From IMG/VR virus record IMGVR_UViG_3300006037_000006, positions 1-64,000 of that record: 64,000 bases of DNA, one strand, 5' to 3'. The stretch is from a virus. A model generated the notes under the pieces. The model did no database searches. It was not told the origin of the DNA and worked only from the letters and a program-made list of their open reading frames with translations. Below are positions 7,940 through 15,544 of this stretch, in pieces (position 1 is the stretch's first letter; every line of letters starts with the position of its first letter). Made by a program: the position numbers and the translations under genes.

Positions 7940-7968
7940 ATTATATACTCTTGTGATAGATAATGCAA
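7940..7968 (-). promoter_or_regulatory. sigma70-like promoter (TTGCAT-17-TATAAT)
   Basis: -35 TTGCAT at 7968-7963, 17-base spacer, -10 TATAAT at 7945-7940. The expected start of transcription, 6-7 bases on, coincides with the second ATG of the HARP-like gene. Confidence 0.65.
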
Positions 7969-7980
7969 TAGATAGTGGCT

Positions 7981-8007
7981 AAAAAGGGGACCTAAGTCCC
8001 CTTTTTC
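7981..8007 (-). terminator. Rho-independent terminator (bidirectional)
   Basis: Perfect stem of AAAAAGGGGAC/GTCCCCTTTTT with a 4-base loop. A/T runs on both sides let it work in either direction. It separates the pilin-like gene from the UvsW operon. Confidence 0.85.
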
Positions 8008-8065
8008 TATTATCGAAACGGACTTATTGATATTGCCGTTACGCACACTGCAGGGGGTTAACCTT

Positions 8066-8305
8066 TTATTGACACTTCACGCCTTTGCCAAACTCATCCA
8101 TTACCTGACGAGTATGTCCCTGTTGACTAATGATAAATTTATAATTATCAATGCACCGCATTTCGGTCATGCCGTTGACGCCCCAACTGACGGTGTTATT
8201 ACTAGTTGATCCATTGACTGCACCTACTGCCATCATACCTAGAATAAGAACGATCACCACTACAATCATCATTTCAATGAGAGTGAAACCTTTTTGTTTA
8301 AACAT
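8066..8305 (-). CDS. Type IV prepilin-like protein
   Basis: 79 aa. Begins MFKQKG followed by FTLIEMMIVVVIVLILGMMA, an almost perfect class III (type IV pilin) signal: short basic leader, Gly at -1, Phe at +1, Glu at +5, then a hydrophobic helix. Two cysteines (MRCID and GVKCQ) bracket the last ~30 residues, like the D-region disulfide of pilins. Much shorter than a major pilin (~150 aa), closer to a minor or pseudo-pilin. The host prepilin peptidase would be needed to process it. Co-transcribed with the AAA ATPase gene immediately upstream. Confidence 0.85.
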   Translation of the reverse strand: MFKQKGFTLIEMMIVVVIVLILGMMAVGAVNGSTSNNTVSWGVNGMTEMRCIDNYKFIISQQGHTRQVMDEFGKGVKCQ

Positions 8306-8306
8306 A

Positions 8307-9341
8307 TTAAACTTTTTTCATGCAAGTTGCAGTAGCAAGATTGCGCCAGTTCGGGCTGATCTTAACCAAGTCAGCAATTTTCAATGCCATACGCAAACTA
8401 GTTTCACGCAGTTTGTCTTGATTGTCCCACATGAAGTCAAGGACCATTTGAGATTGAGTAGCGTCAAAATCGTAGTCAGCAAACAGACCACCATCAGCAT
8501 CACGATGCACTTGCTTGATACGCAACATTTTATCACGCTCGGTATCAATAGTCAGGTCCAGATAGTGACAACGAGATTGCAATGCTTCCAAGTGAGCTTT
8601 GATTTTGTTGCTGCGGCGATCTGCAAAATTCAAGTTAGTGATAAAAATCACTGAGCCGTTGAAGTTGAAAGTATTGGGCACTCCCTCGTCTTTCAGCAAA
8701 CGACTATCTTTGTTCCAAGAGATACGGCGAGTCTTGCCAGAATCGAGAGCACCTTTCAGCACGTTCAATGCGTCTTGATCTTCCCAAACATCACAGTCAT
8801 CAAACACTAACACGTTTTTAGAATCAGAATATTTGTACAGTGTAGCGAACAGACCAATACCCGACATTGCACCTTTAACAATCTCAAAGCGGGGACGCTT
8901 GCCTGAGATTTTATCAAACATAGATGCCTTTTCCATTTGCATTGTAACACCATGCGACTTGCCAACTCCCGGAGGACCTGACACAATCATTGCACGAATG
9001 TCGCCTGCAATACATGCTTTTGACATTTCATCAAGTACAGAGAAACGCATTGCAATACGGTCCATTGCTTCCAATTCAGTCTCAGACACTTCGGGTTCTA
9101 CTGCTTTAAAGCTAATTGCATCTACCAATTCAGGTGCTCCTTCGAGAAATTTAATTTTGTCAATGCCATCTACTTTCACTTTTACGTTCTCAATAGAAAC
9201 GTTGGGGAAGTGACCATTGTTTTTCACTGTTACGAAACCACCTTTTGCACCTGTCTGATAACCTTTGACAAGTGTGAAAGTCTTGTTGATCACAGGCATG
9301 TTGCGATACTCACCTTTTGTAATACGAATCGTAGCTGTCAT
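8307..9341 (-). CDS. AAA-family ATPase
   Basis: 344 aa. Walker A GPPGVGKSHG at about residue 122, Walker B VLVFDDCD, sensor-1-like SVIFITNLNF and an arginine-rich stretch after it. The first ~100 residues are beta-rich (KGGFVTVKNNG) and may form a binding domain. Not the clamp-loader gp44 (no matching motifs there). Conserved in large T4-like phages as an ATPase of unknown role, perhaps a DNA or protein remodeler. A strong promoter lies just upstream and AGGAACTAAAA precedes the ATG. Confidence 0.85.
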   Translation of the reverse strand: MTATIRITKGEYRNMPVINKTFTLVKGYQTGAKGGFVTVKNNGHFPNVSIENVKVKVDGIDKIKFLEGAPELVDAISFKAVEPEVSETELEAMDRIAMRFSVLDEMSKACIAGDIRAMIVSGPPGVGKSHGVTMQMEKASMFDKISGKRPRFEIVKGAMSGIGLFATLYKYSDSKNVLVFDDCDVWEDQDALNVLKGALDSGKTRRISWNKDSRLLKDEGVPNTFNFNGSVIFITNLNFADRRSNKIKAHLEALQSRCHYLDLTIDTERDKMLRIKQVHRDADGGLFADYDFDATQSQMVLDFMWDNQDKLRETSLRMALKIADLVKISPNWRNLATATCMKKV

Positions 9342-9374
9342 TTTTAGTTCCTATGTTTCAGTGTCAATACAAGT

Positions 9375-9403
9375 ATTGTATCACAATACCCATTTAATGT
9401 CAA
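9375..9403 (-). promoter_or_regulatory. sigma70-like promoter with conserved spacer box
   Basis: TTGACA, 17-base spacer starting TTAAATGGG, then TACAAT. Serves the AAA ATPase/pilin operon. Shares TTGACATTAAATGG with three other promoters in the window. Confidence 0.88.
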
Positions 9404-9404
9404 A

Positions 9405-9500
9405 TTATGGCTTCATCATAAAGATGAAGTAATAGAAGAAAGGACCGAACATAGTGAGAGCTATGATGGTAGCTTGAAGTAGTTCTTTAATGAAGTTCAT
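9405..9500 (-). CDS. 31-aa membrane microprotein
   Basis: MNFIKELLQATIIALTMFG then a second hydrophobic run FFYYFIFMM and MKP: one transmembrane helix of about 22 residues with a short charged N-terminus. It has its own strong promoter, whose -10 box ends 6 bases before the ATG, so its mRNA is probably leaderless. The TAA abuts the -35 box of the next promoter. Single short gene filling a 165-base gap. Function unknown; an envelope or regulatory micropeptide. Confidence 0.65.
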   Translation of the reverse strand: MNFIKELLQATIIALTMFGPFFYYFIFMMKP

Positions 9501-9506
9501 GTTAAG

Positions 9507-9535
9507 AGTATAACACAAACACCATTTAATGTCAA
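9507..9535 (-). promoter_or_regulatory. sigma70-like promoter with conserved spacer box
   Basis: TTGACA, 17-base spacer TTAAATGG..., TATACT. Drives the 31-aa membrane protein, start codon 6 bases after the -10. Confidence 0.88.
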
Positions 9536-9537
9536 AT

Positions 9538-10308
9538 TTAGGCTAATTTCCACTGGTTGATACTTGCGTATTCAAAATTATCCCGAGTCTTGAGATTGAA
9601 ATTTCCAGCTACACCAAGTGTAGTAGAACTTTCAAAGATACGATTCCACAAGTGTTCTAATGGGTTCTTAGTCTCAATCTGAATCATTGCGGCAGTGTCA
9701 GTCTCGGTATCTTGCATCCAATATTGGACATTGCTCATTCGCTTGTTCTTGAATACGATTCTCTTTAGTGGCTTTAGTATTCTACTATCCCGTAGTGCTT
9801 TAGTGGGAACTTTGTTCGAAACAACTTGTAGTCGAACCTCGTCCAGTTGAATGTCGTATTCATAAAATGAAGGCAAGTGATAGGCGAGACCTAACATGTT
9901 TTCACGAAATTTTAAACCATCACTGTGGACAAAAGAATTTAAGTCTTCACGGTATGCAGACATTCTATCACCCTTAAGTTTCCACATCAACACTCTTTTG
10001 CTATAGTGGTCACGAATTTCACTTGCACGTTGATGGTCATCATTTGATAGTTCTTGGTGCAAGTCTTTGTCCAGAAGACTACCTATTTTACCAGTAGATG
10101 TTCCCACTTCCCGCATTCGCTTCCACGCTACGCTTAATGCTAAAATATCAGATGGAGTTTCATAGATTTCGTACTTCTTAACAGCAGGGTGCATATTAGG
10201 ATGTGTAAAACTATGAGTACCATATGCGCCACCTATTGAGATGTTGCTGAGTGAGCTAAGGTTTAAGCTAGGATATGAATTAAAGATGGTAGACAAGGTA
10301 TTAGGCAT
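9538..10308 (-). CDS. Hypothetical protein
   Basis: 256 aa, no recognised motif. Mixed charge, with a Ser/Asn-rich N-terminus (SLNLSSLSNISIGGAYG), a helical middle (ALSVAWKRMRE) and a lysine-rich segment PLKRIVFKNKRM. It sits alone between two promoters in the recombination block. Its own promoter is TTGCTT-17-TATAAT, 21 bases upstream of the ATG. Confidence 0.7.
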   Translation of the reverse strand: MPNTLSTIFNSYPSLNLSSLSNISIGGAYGTHSFTHPNMHPAVKKYEIYETPSDILALSVAWKRMREVGTSTGKIGSLLDKDLHQELSNDDHQRASEIRDHYSKRVLMWKLKGDRMSAYREDLNSFVHSDGLKFRENMLGLAYHLPSFYEYDIQLDEVRLQVVSNKVPTKALRDSRILKPLKRIVFKNKRMSNVQYWMQDTETDTAAMIQIETKNPLEHLWNRIFESSTTLGVAGNFNLKTRDNFEYASINQWKLA

Positions 10309-10329
10309 ATGAAATAAAGTTGTTGATGA

Positions 10330-10358
10330 ATTATAGCACGGACCTGCTATATAAGCAA
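10330..10358 (-). promoter_or_regulatory. sigma70-like promoter
   Basis: TTGCTT, 17-base spacer, TATAAT, upstream of the 256-aa hypothetical protein. Confidence 0.75.
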
Positions 10359-10371
10359 GTCGAGATTTCCC

Positions 10372-10836
10372 TTAGCTAACCGATATGTCTTCCATACCAG
10401 CAGCACGTAAACGAACAATGTGACCAAGCATGAAGTTCTTTGAATCCAAACCCTTCATGGTTCCTAACCATTTGTTTCGTAATAGTGCAACTTCGTTGAT
10501 GATTGTTTCCATGTCAATAACTTCGTCTTCGCCCTCTACATACTTTTCAGCAGTACGGTCACTCAGTGCCCGATTGTACGCTTCTAAGTATTTTTGAAAG
10601 TGTTTACGCCGAATCTTACGTAGTTGTAGATTCAAGAATTGAAGCACCGCTTCAATCTCTTGTAGTTGATTGAAACGGTGTTCAGTAACACCGGGTAACG
10701 CAGAAATGTTTTTCTCTACGTTACCTTGAATCTTAACATCAGCTTTTGCAGAGGCTAACTCTGCATCATAGTACGCCAAGAAGTCAGGTATCTTTGACAA
10801 GTCTTGACTTACTCGGGTGTACCAATTACTTGACAT
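10372..10836 (-). CDS. UvsY-like recombination mediator candidate
   Basis: 154 aa, close to T4 UvsY (137 aa), and in the same place relative to UvsX. Helical, with basic segment LRKIRRKHFQKYLEAYNRAL and a C-terminal KGLDSKNFMLGHIVRLR, comparable to the 'LKSRxWxIK' end of UvsY proteins. In T4 UvsY loads UvsX on gp32-coated DNA. The match is by context and overall character, so the call is tentative. Confidence 0.5.
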   Translation of the reverse strand: MSSNWYTRVSQDLSKIPDFLAYYDAELASAKADVKIQGNVEKNISALPGVTEHRFNQLQEIEAVLQFLNLQLRKIRRKHFQKYLEAYNRALSDRTAEKYVEGEDEVIDMETIINEVALLRNKWLGTMKGLDSKNFMLGHIVRLRAAGMEDISVS

Positions 10837-11085
10837 TTAGTTCCATTCGTCTGTGTCGGAGTCTTCGTCGTATTCTTCGTATTCTTCTTCTTGGAAATGC
10901 TGTTCAGCATAACCCTTCAGAGCTTTAGTGATATCTTTGTCTTTGAATGATTCCTTGATTTCGTCAACCTCATAGTTGTTGTCCATCAAGAAATTGACTA
11001 GAGTATCAGCAGCATCAGCCCGATCATTCAGGTCAATATGTTCACGTAGTACTTCCCATACTTCTGTAATCAAATCTAACTTCAT
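10837..11085 (-). CDS. Small acidic protein beside UvsX
   Basis: 82 aa, strongly acidic C-terminus (EEEYEEYDEDSDTDEWN). Starts overlap the UvsX stop by 4 bases, and its own stop immediately precedes the UvsY-like start. Helical first half (VWEVLREHIDLNDRADAADT). The acidic tail recalls a DNA mimic or the protein-binding tail of single-strand binding proteins; function unknown. Confidence 0.75.
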   Translation of the reverse strand: MKLDLITEVWEVLREHIDLNDRADAADTLVNFLMDNNYEVDEIKESFKDKDITKALKGYAEQHFQEEEYEEYDEDSDTDEWN

Positions 11086-12158
11086 TCTGCTACCTCTTCT
11101 ACATCTGCCTCAGCAGTTGCAGCACTCACTTTACTCTTAGTAGCACCAGTATACTCTAGCATAACTTTATCCAAGCAACCGTCTTTGTTAGCTTCCCAAC
11201 CCTTACGGAATGCTTTGAGAATCTCACCGTGTTCGGTTACATACACTAAGCTATTGCCTTCTTTTTTCAATGCGCCTGATTTCTCAAGCATATCAGTTAG
11301 ACCACTGTAGGGGCTCATACCTGTTTCGTATGGAATCTTAACTTGAATACTTTCAAAAGGCTTAGCGTAACGAGTTTTCATAATCTTGCAAGCAGCACGA
11401 ATGCCGTTTACTTCTGCAACTTTGTTACCGTCTTCATCTTCTTTCAGTTTCAACTTCTTCATAGCGACTACGATAGAACTTGCGTACACAAAGCCTTGAC
11501 CACCAGAGATTTTGTCATCTGGATCAAACATATCTTGTGATGCATATGTGTGATTAGTTGCGACTAGACCAACATTGTGGCTACCAAACATGTTCACGCA
11601 ATTACGAACAAGACTTGTCAGTGCTTTAGGCTTACGACCCATGTCACCTTTCATGTTACCATCTTCAAACTGATTCACATCAGTTGGAGTCAATAGCATT
11701 CCAAGGCTGTCAATGATGAACAATACTTTAGGCTTGTCTGTTTCTGGCAAGACTTTGTATGACTTCATAAACTCACTGATAGTCTTTGCTACATCGTCAA
11801 TCATAGCCATGTTCAACTTAAGCAATTTGGTTTCACTTGTGTCTACACCCAAGTCATGCAACCATTTTTCATCAAGTGCATTTTCACTGTCAATTAAAAC
11901 AACGTAAATACCTTGCTGTTGCGCATGTCGGACCAAGTTGCCTGAGCAAATGAAAGACTTGCCCGAACCAGATTCTCCAGCGAATACAGTGACTTTGCCA
12001 AGAGGCACGCCTTTGTTAAAATCACCACTGATAAGATAATTAAGTCCATAATTCCCTGTACTGACCCAATCAGTTGGGTCGTTATATCCGATACTAAGTC
12101 CTTCAATAGACTTAGTAATTTCTTTTCTAAATTTTGAAACGTCAAAAGGTTTTGCCAT
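11082..12158 (-). CDS. uvsX: UvsX/RecA-like recombinase
   Basis: 358 aa from MAKPFDVSKF; a longer frame reading upstream of this ATG has no family character. Walker A GESGSGKSF, Walker B VLFIIDSLGMLLT, and a DNA-binding loop region around MFDPDDKISGGQG. The C-terminus is acidic. UvsX forms filaments on single-stranded DNA and carries out ATP-dependent strand exchange in T4-type replication and repair. Sits with UvsY-like, UvsW and gp32 genes. Confidence 0.95.
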   Translation of the reverse strand: MAKPFDVSKFRKEITKSIEGLSIGYNDPTDWVSTGNYGLNYLISGDFNKGVPLGKVTVFAGESGSGKSFICSGNLVRHAQQQGIYVVLIDSENALDEKWLHDLGVDTSETKLLKLNMAMIDDVAKTISEFMKSYKVLPETDKPKVLFIIDSLGMLLTPTDVNQFEDGNMKGDMGRKPKALTSLVRNCVNMFGSHNVGLVATNHTYASQDMFDPDDKISGGQGFVYASSIVVAMKKLKLKEDEDGNKVAEVNGIRAACKIMKTRYAKPFESIQVKIPYETGMSPYSGLTDMLEKSGALKKEGNSLVYVTEHGEILKAFRKGWEANKDGCLDKVMLEYTGATKSKVSAATAEADVEEVAE

Positions 12159-12171
12159 TACATTCTCTCTT

Positions 12172-12408
12172 TCATTTAATTGATGTGTTCCGTGTATTGT
12201 ATATACTAAACGGCTGCTTATCAAGCAGATCGGGACATTTTTCTGCCATTGCATCTAACTCCCAATCGTTAGGATAGTGACGTAATGCACCCCTTGCTCG
12301 GTCACGAACTATACTAGGGACTCTAGGTGTTTTACCAGGATCACATAGTTCTTCCAATAACTTTTTACCTTGCTTGATAGCACGGTATCTTTCGTCTGGC
12401 ATTGTCAT
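12172..12408 (-). CDS. BPSL0761-like small protein
   Basis: 78 aa. MTMPDERYRAI, ELCDPGKTPRVP and ALRHYPNDWEL match the pattern of the BPSL0761 family, small proteins I know mostly from Burkholderiales and relatives. Function unknown. AAGGAGAACAGT precedes the ATG. The presence of this family in a phage genome supports a beta-proteobacterial host. Confidence 0.75.
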   Translation of the reverse strand: MTMPDERYRAIKQGKKLLEELCDPGKTPRVPSIVRDRARGALRHYPNDWELDAMAEKCPDLLDKQPFSIYNTRNTSIK

Positions 12409-12424
12409 ACTGTTCTCCTTAAAG

Positions 12425-12446
12425 AGAGAACGGTTTCCCGTTCTCT
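12425..12446 (-). terminator. Terminator after gp32-like gene
   Basis: Stem AGAGAACGG/CCGTTCTCT with GAAA loop, followed by a short T-rich tail. Would insulate the gp32-like gene from the UvsX operon. Confidence 0.7.
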
Positions 12447-12453
12447 ACTATAA

Positions 12454-13470
12454 TTACGCAGGCTTGTTTTGACGAGCACGAATCATTGCAAGAATGTCTT
12501 GTGCTTTATCGCTGCTTGGAGCTGATTTTGGAATTTCAATTGGGTTACTGAAAGACTTTTCTGCTGCTGCTACATCATCTTCCCAAGGAGCAGATTCTGC
12601 TACAGGTGCTGATGCTGCTGCTGGTGCAGACGGTGCTGCTGGAGCTGCTGCTGAAGGTGCAGAGCCACCGGGCGCTTCTAGCCCATATGGACGATAGTAG
12701 TTGCCCCAACGTTGATTGTCAAACGGTTGACCATCAACACTTGCTTCAAACATTTCTTTCATCACACGCAGTTCAGCTTCACCCGGCTTCTTAGGCAAGA
12801 AGTCATTTAGATTGTGCAAGCCGAAACTTTCAATTGCTGCTGCTTCTGCGTCAGTCAATGCGGATTCTTTACGAGCCCATGTTGAAGTTGAGTAGTCAGC
12901 ATAACCACCTTTAGTAGTCTTCTTAACGTTAAAGTCAAGACCACGCATGTAGTCAGTTGGCAATTCTTCCATCTCTGGGTCCATCAAGCTAGACTTGATA
13001 ACAGTGAAGATTTGAGGAGAGATAACAAAACGACGAATTGGGTTCGCTGGTTGCTTGTCATCACCGATTGGGTTCTGACGAACAAAACCTTGAAACAAGT
13101 AAGAACGCTTCTTCCAATACTTGTTAGCCATTTCTTTCAGTGTCTCATCCTTGTACCAAGGGCGAACTTCTGCCAAGATAGGACATACTGAACCATCGTT
13201 GTACATTTCAACACAAGGAACCTGAACGATAACTTGCTTCATACCTGATTCACCTTTTACTCCGTTGAATGGGAGTTTGATGATTTGTTTTTCAACCCAG
13301 AAGAAGGTGTTGCTTGCATTACCATCAGGTAGGATACGTAGACTAGCTGTAGTGCCTTCATCCATATTCCAGTGGGGGTAAACTGAGTTGTCTGATTGTT
13401 GAGAAGAACCAGAATTTGATTTGTTTTCTTGCGCTGCAATACGAGCGCGGATTTCTGCTAAAGATGCCAT
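12454..13470 (-). CDS. 32: gp32-like single-stranded DNA binding protein
   Basis: 338 aa. N-terminal basic region, then an OB-fold-type core (WNMDEGTTASLRILPDG, FFWVEKQIIKLPF, WKKRSYLFQGFV), then an Ala/Pro-rich linker (~residues 272-300) and a C-terminal tail. This order matches T4 gp32, where the tail contacts UvsX, UvsY and replication proteins. Only two cysteines (VPCVEM and SVCPIL) lie where T4 has its His/Cys3 zinc site, so zinc binding may be weakened or absent. Own promoter and a stable leader hairpin upstream; AAGGAAATTT before the ATG. Confidence 0.9.
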   Translation of the reverse strand: MASLAEIRARIAAQENKSNSGSSQQSDNSVYPHWNMDEGTTASLRILPDGNASNTFFWVEKQIIKLPFNGVKGESGMKQVIVQVPCVEMYNDGSVCPILAEVRPWYKDETLKEMANKYWKKRSYLFQGFVRQNPIGDDKQPANPIRRFVISPQIFTVIKSSLMDPEMEELPTDYMRGLDFNVKKTTKGGYADYSTSTWARKESALTDAEAAAIESFGLHNLNDFLPKKPGEAELRVMKEMFEASVDGQPFDNQRWGNYYRPYGLEAPGGSAPSAAAPAAPSAPAAASAPVAESAPWEDDVAAAEKSFSNPIEIPKSAPSSDKAQDILAMIRARQNKPA

Positions 13471-13515
13471 AATAAATTTCCTTATTTCATTGACTTGGAG
13501 TCTGTTTTAATATTC

Positions 13516-13536
13516 GCTGCTTCACCATGAAGCAAC
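13516..13536 (-). promoter_or_regulatory. Hairpin in gp32-like mRNA leader
   Basis: Nine-base-pair stem (UUGCUUCA/UGAAGCA core, closed by G-U and G-C) with UGG loop, in the ~75-base leader. T4 gene 32 represses its own translation through a leader pseudoknot; this could be the analogue, but the second pseudoknot arm was not identified. Confidence 0.5.
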
Positions 13537-13549
13537 TAACATATGAGAT

Positions 13550-13577
13550 AGTATAACATACTTTTCTCTAATGTCAA
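13550..13577 (-). promoter_or_regulatory. sigma70-like promoter of gp32-like gene
   Basis: TTGACA, 16-base spacer starting TTAGAG, TATACT. Lacks the TTAAATGG box of the others. Confidence 0.75.
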
Positions 13578-13580
13578 GAG

Positions 13581-13587
13581 TATTTAT
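13581..13587 (-). promoter_or_regulatory. ATAAATA late-type box upstream of gp32
   Basis: ATAAATA immediately upstream of the sigma70 -35 box. Would give gp32 a second, late start. Low certainty since seven A/T bases occur often by chance here. Confidence 0.4.
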
Positions 13588-13599
13588 CACGGATGTGGG

Positions 13600-13626
13600 A
13601 AACCGCATAATTAAATGCGGTTTTTT
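13600..13626 (+). terminator. Terminator-like hairpin after 629-aa gene
   Basis: Stem AAACCGCAT/ATGCGGTTT with 6-base loop. Followed by TTTTTT on the plus strand and only TTTCCC on the minus strand, so the sequence reads best as a plus-direction terminator, but it is placed to end the minus-strand gene. Possibly bidirectional. Confidence 0.65.
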
Positions 13627-13632
13627 AACCCT

Positions 13633-15522
13633 TTATCTGCGATGATTCATTATCTGTTTTATACGATCTAATGGGTCACTGCTTTCGTTTGTACCAACTA
13701 AGCTACCTGGCTTAGCATAAGCATCTTTCGGGCTGAACTGTCCTGCTCTTTTTTGCCCTGAATCTAGGTCCTCTGCTACACCTTCCTTATCACCGGGGAC
13801 AATTATCCCGCGTCTTTTTAGTTCTGCTGCACCTCGCTGTGCTGCTGATTTACTACGTGGATCAGTTTGTCCATAATGACTATGTAGCGCATGTAATTGT
13901 TGTAGCTTTGCAGTTTTGATTTTAGACAAGTCAGATAATTCTTCTTCGGTGTCTTCTGCCACACCTTTTTGCGCAATCTTAGTAGTTGCCCTGGCAACAC
14001 CGCCGGCACGTTTTTCAGCACGTTTGTCTAACCATTCAGCTTCATCTTTCCATGCTGCACTTTGCTTGACATCACCGTGCTTCTTGCTATGGGCAGCTTG
14101 GTCTCTTGCGCCACCTGCGTCACGTTGGTCAGCGTGTACATCTTGGCCCGCTGATTTTGAGTAAGACTTCAGTGTACCTTTGCTTAGTTCATTAACTTGT
14201 TCTTCCGCTACATCCTTTTTGCCTTTGCTTAAAATGCTATGCATCTTTTTGGCAACTTCTTTATCAGATGGTCTTGCAGAACTCATAGCTTTGTTTAGAC
14301 TACTTACACCTTGCTTGACAACATCACCTGGCTTAGCCATTTTGCCGTAATGTTCTTTCTTGCCAGCATCAGGGTCACCACCATCACGGCTACCAGTATA
14401 ACCTTGTGAGTCCATTTCTTCTACTTCTTCTTTGCCCTTACTAAGAATGGCATGCATACGCTTTGCAACTTCTTTGTCAGATGGCTTGTTACTTTTAGTT
14501 GCTGCTTTTGGTGAGTCTCCGATGATATCGTCTGCCCATTCTTCTAATGCAATAGTCTCAGCCATTTCACTTGTTTCACTGATGTGCTTGCTTAACTTAC
14601 TTAATATTGGCATTACACTTTCAATGCGAGGGTCTAAACTGCTAGACATGAACATTTCGCTTAAGTCAACACTGTCTTCATCTTCCATCAATGATGGAGT
14701 ATAGCTTTCAAAGTAATTGTTGTAGCCACGCTTACCTGACATCTTGCCTAAACATTCACGTAGTTTCTGATAGTGATTGATGCCTTCAGTTACTAATTTT
14801 TGTGCTGATTCATTGAATTGATTATTACGAGTAGCACGAACAAATCCTGCCATCTTACCGTATTCTTCACATAAACCAGAGATATGATTCCAACGGTCAT
14901 CGTTAGCTTTTCCACCTTCTGCAATGTGTCTTGCGAACACACGTGCCAATCCAGGCTTGTCAGTTGGTGCTAGTGCTCTTTCACCAATTGAGTTTTCAAT
15001 AAAGATTTTGTCAATTTGACGGAATCGCTGTTCACCTTCTTCCATGTTACGCTTATGCTTGATAATCATCTTAGTTGTAGGGACAGTGTCGCTATAGCTG
15101 GCCTTCTTGCCCTGAGCATGATAACCTTCGTACATTGTTTCTTGCTTCTTTGTGTGTTCTCTTTTTGCCATATCGTTTTCCAAATTATCTAAATCTTCTA
15201 GTTTGAAACTAAGTTGTTTCATCATAGCGAATCTCTTTAGTGTTCTAACTAATTGTTCCCATGATTCGCTGTCGGCTGAACCGTTCTTGGGACTATTTGC
15301 TACTTTGTCGTCAAAATAAACAATAAGTTGATGTAATCCGTCAATTGATACATAGACTTTACCGTAACTTTCACCGTCTTTAACAAAGTCAATTTCAAAT
15401 ACTTCTGCTTCTTCAGGTACAGGAACTGCTTTACCATCACTGGATTTGCTGATAACAGAGCGGCCGCCCCTGCTAAGAATGTTTCTTAATTCTGCCCTTA
15501 GGCTTTCTTGTTTTTTTGACAT
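13633..15522 (-). CDS. Large hydrophilic protein beside terminase, possibly virion/prohead associated
   Basis: 629 aa, lysine/glutamate-rich. N-terminal ~130 residues look globular (YVSIDGLHQLIVYFDDKV). The C-terminal half contains two imperfect repeats, PSDKEVAKRMHAILSKGK (~375) and PSDKEVAKKMHSILSKGK (~455), and low-complexity A/K/G stretches with VAED linkers, ending DPLDRIKQIMNHR. No enzyme motif seen. Late-type box ATAAATA 4 bases before the ATG. A scaffold or internal head protein is one guess; not recognised. Confidence 0.7.
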   Translation of the reverse strand: MSKKQESLRAELRNILSRGGRSVISKSSDGKAVPVPEEAEVFEIDFVKDGESYGKVYVSIDGLHQLIVYFDDKVANSPKNGSADSESWEQLVRTLKRFAMMKQLSFKLEDLDNLENDMAKREHTKKQETMYEGYHAQGKKASYSDTVPTTKMIIKHKRNMEEGEQRFRQIDKIFIENSIGERALAPTDKPGLARVFARHIAEGGKANDDRWNHISGLCEEYGKMAGFVRATRNNQFNESAQKLVTEGINHYQKLRECLGKMSGKRGYNNYFESYTPSLMEDEDSVDLSEMFMSSSLDPRIESVMPILSKLSKHISETSEMAETIALEEWADDIIGDSPKAATKSNKPSDKEVAKRMHAILSKGKEEVEEMDSQGYTGSRDGGDPDAGKKEHYGKMAKPGDVVKQGVSSLNKAMSSARPSDKEVAKKMHSILSKGKKDVAEEQVNELSKGTLKSYSKSAGQDVHADQRDAGGARDQAAHSKKHGDVKQSAAWKDEAEWLDKRAEKRAGGVARATTKIAQKGVAEDTEEELSDLSKIKTAKLQQLHALHSHYGQTDPRSKSAAQRGAAELKRRGIIVPGDKEGVAEDLDSGQKRAGQFSPKDAYAKPGSLVGTNESSDPLDRIKQIMNHRR

Positions 15523-15526
15523 AGTG

Positions 15527-15533
15527 TATTTAT
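15527..15533 (-). promoter_or_regulatory. Late-type promoter box (ATAAATA)
   Basis: GATAAATACACT then ATG: box ends 4 bases before the start. No Shine-Dalgarno in the 20 bases before the ATG. Confidence 0.7.
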
Positions 15534-15544
15534 CTTAAATTATA

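Noticed and set aside
7938-8065. Additional gene between terminator and pilin
   Set aside because: The stretch holds only a promoter and a terminator; short frames lack starts with a ribosome binding site.
12159-12254. Longer UvsX N-terminus
   Set aside because: The extra 32 codons overlap the preceding gene's end and have no UvsX-like sequence; the ATG at 12158 has a purine-rich site before it.
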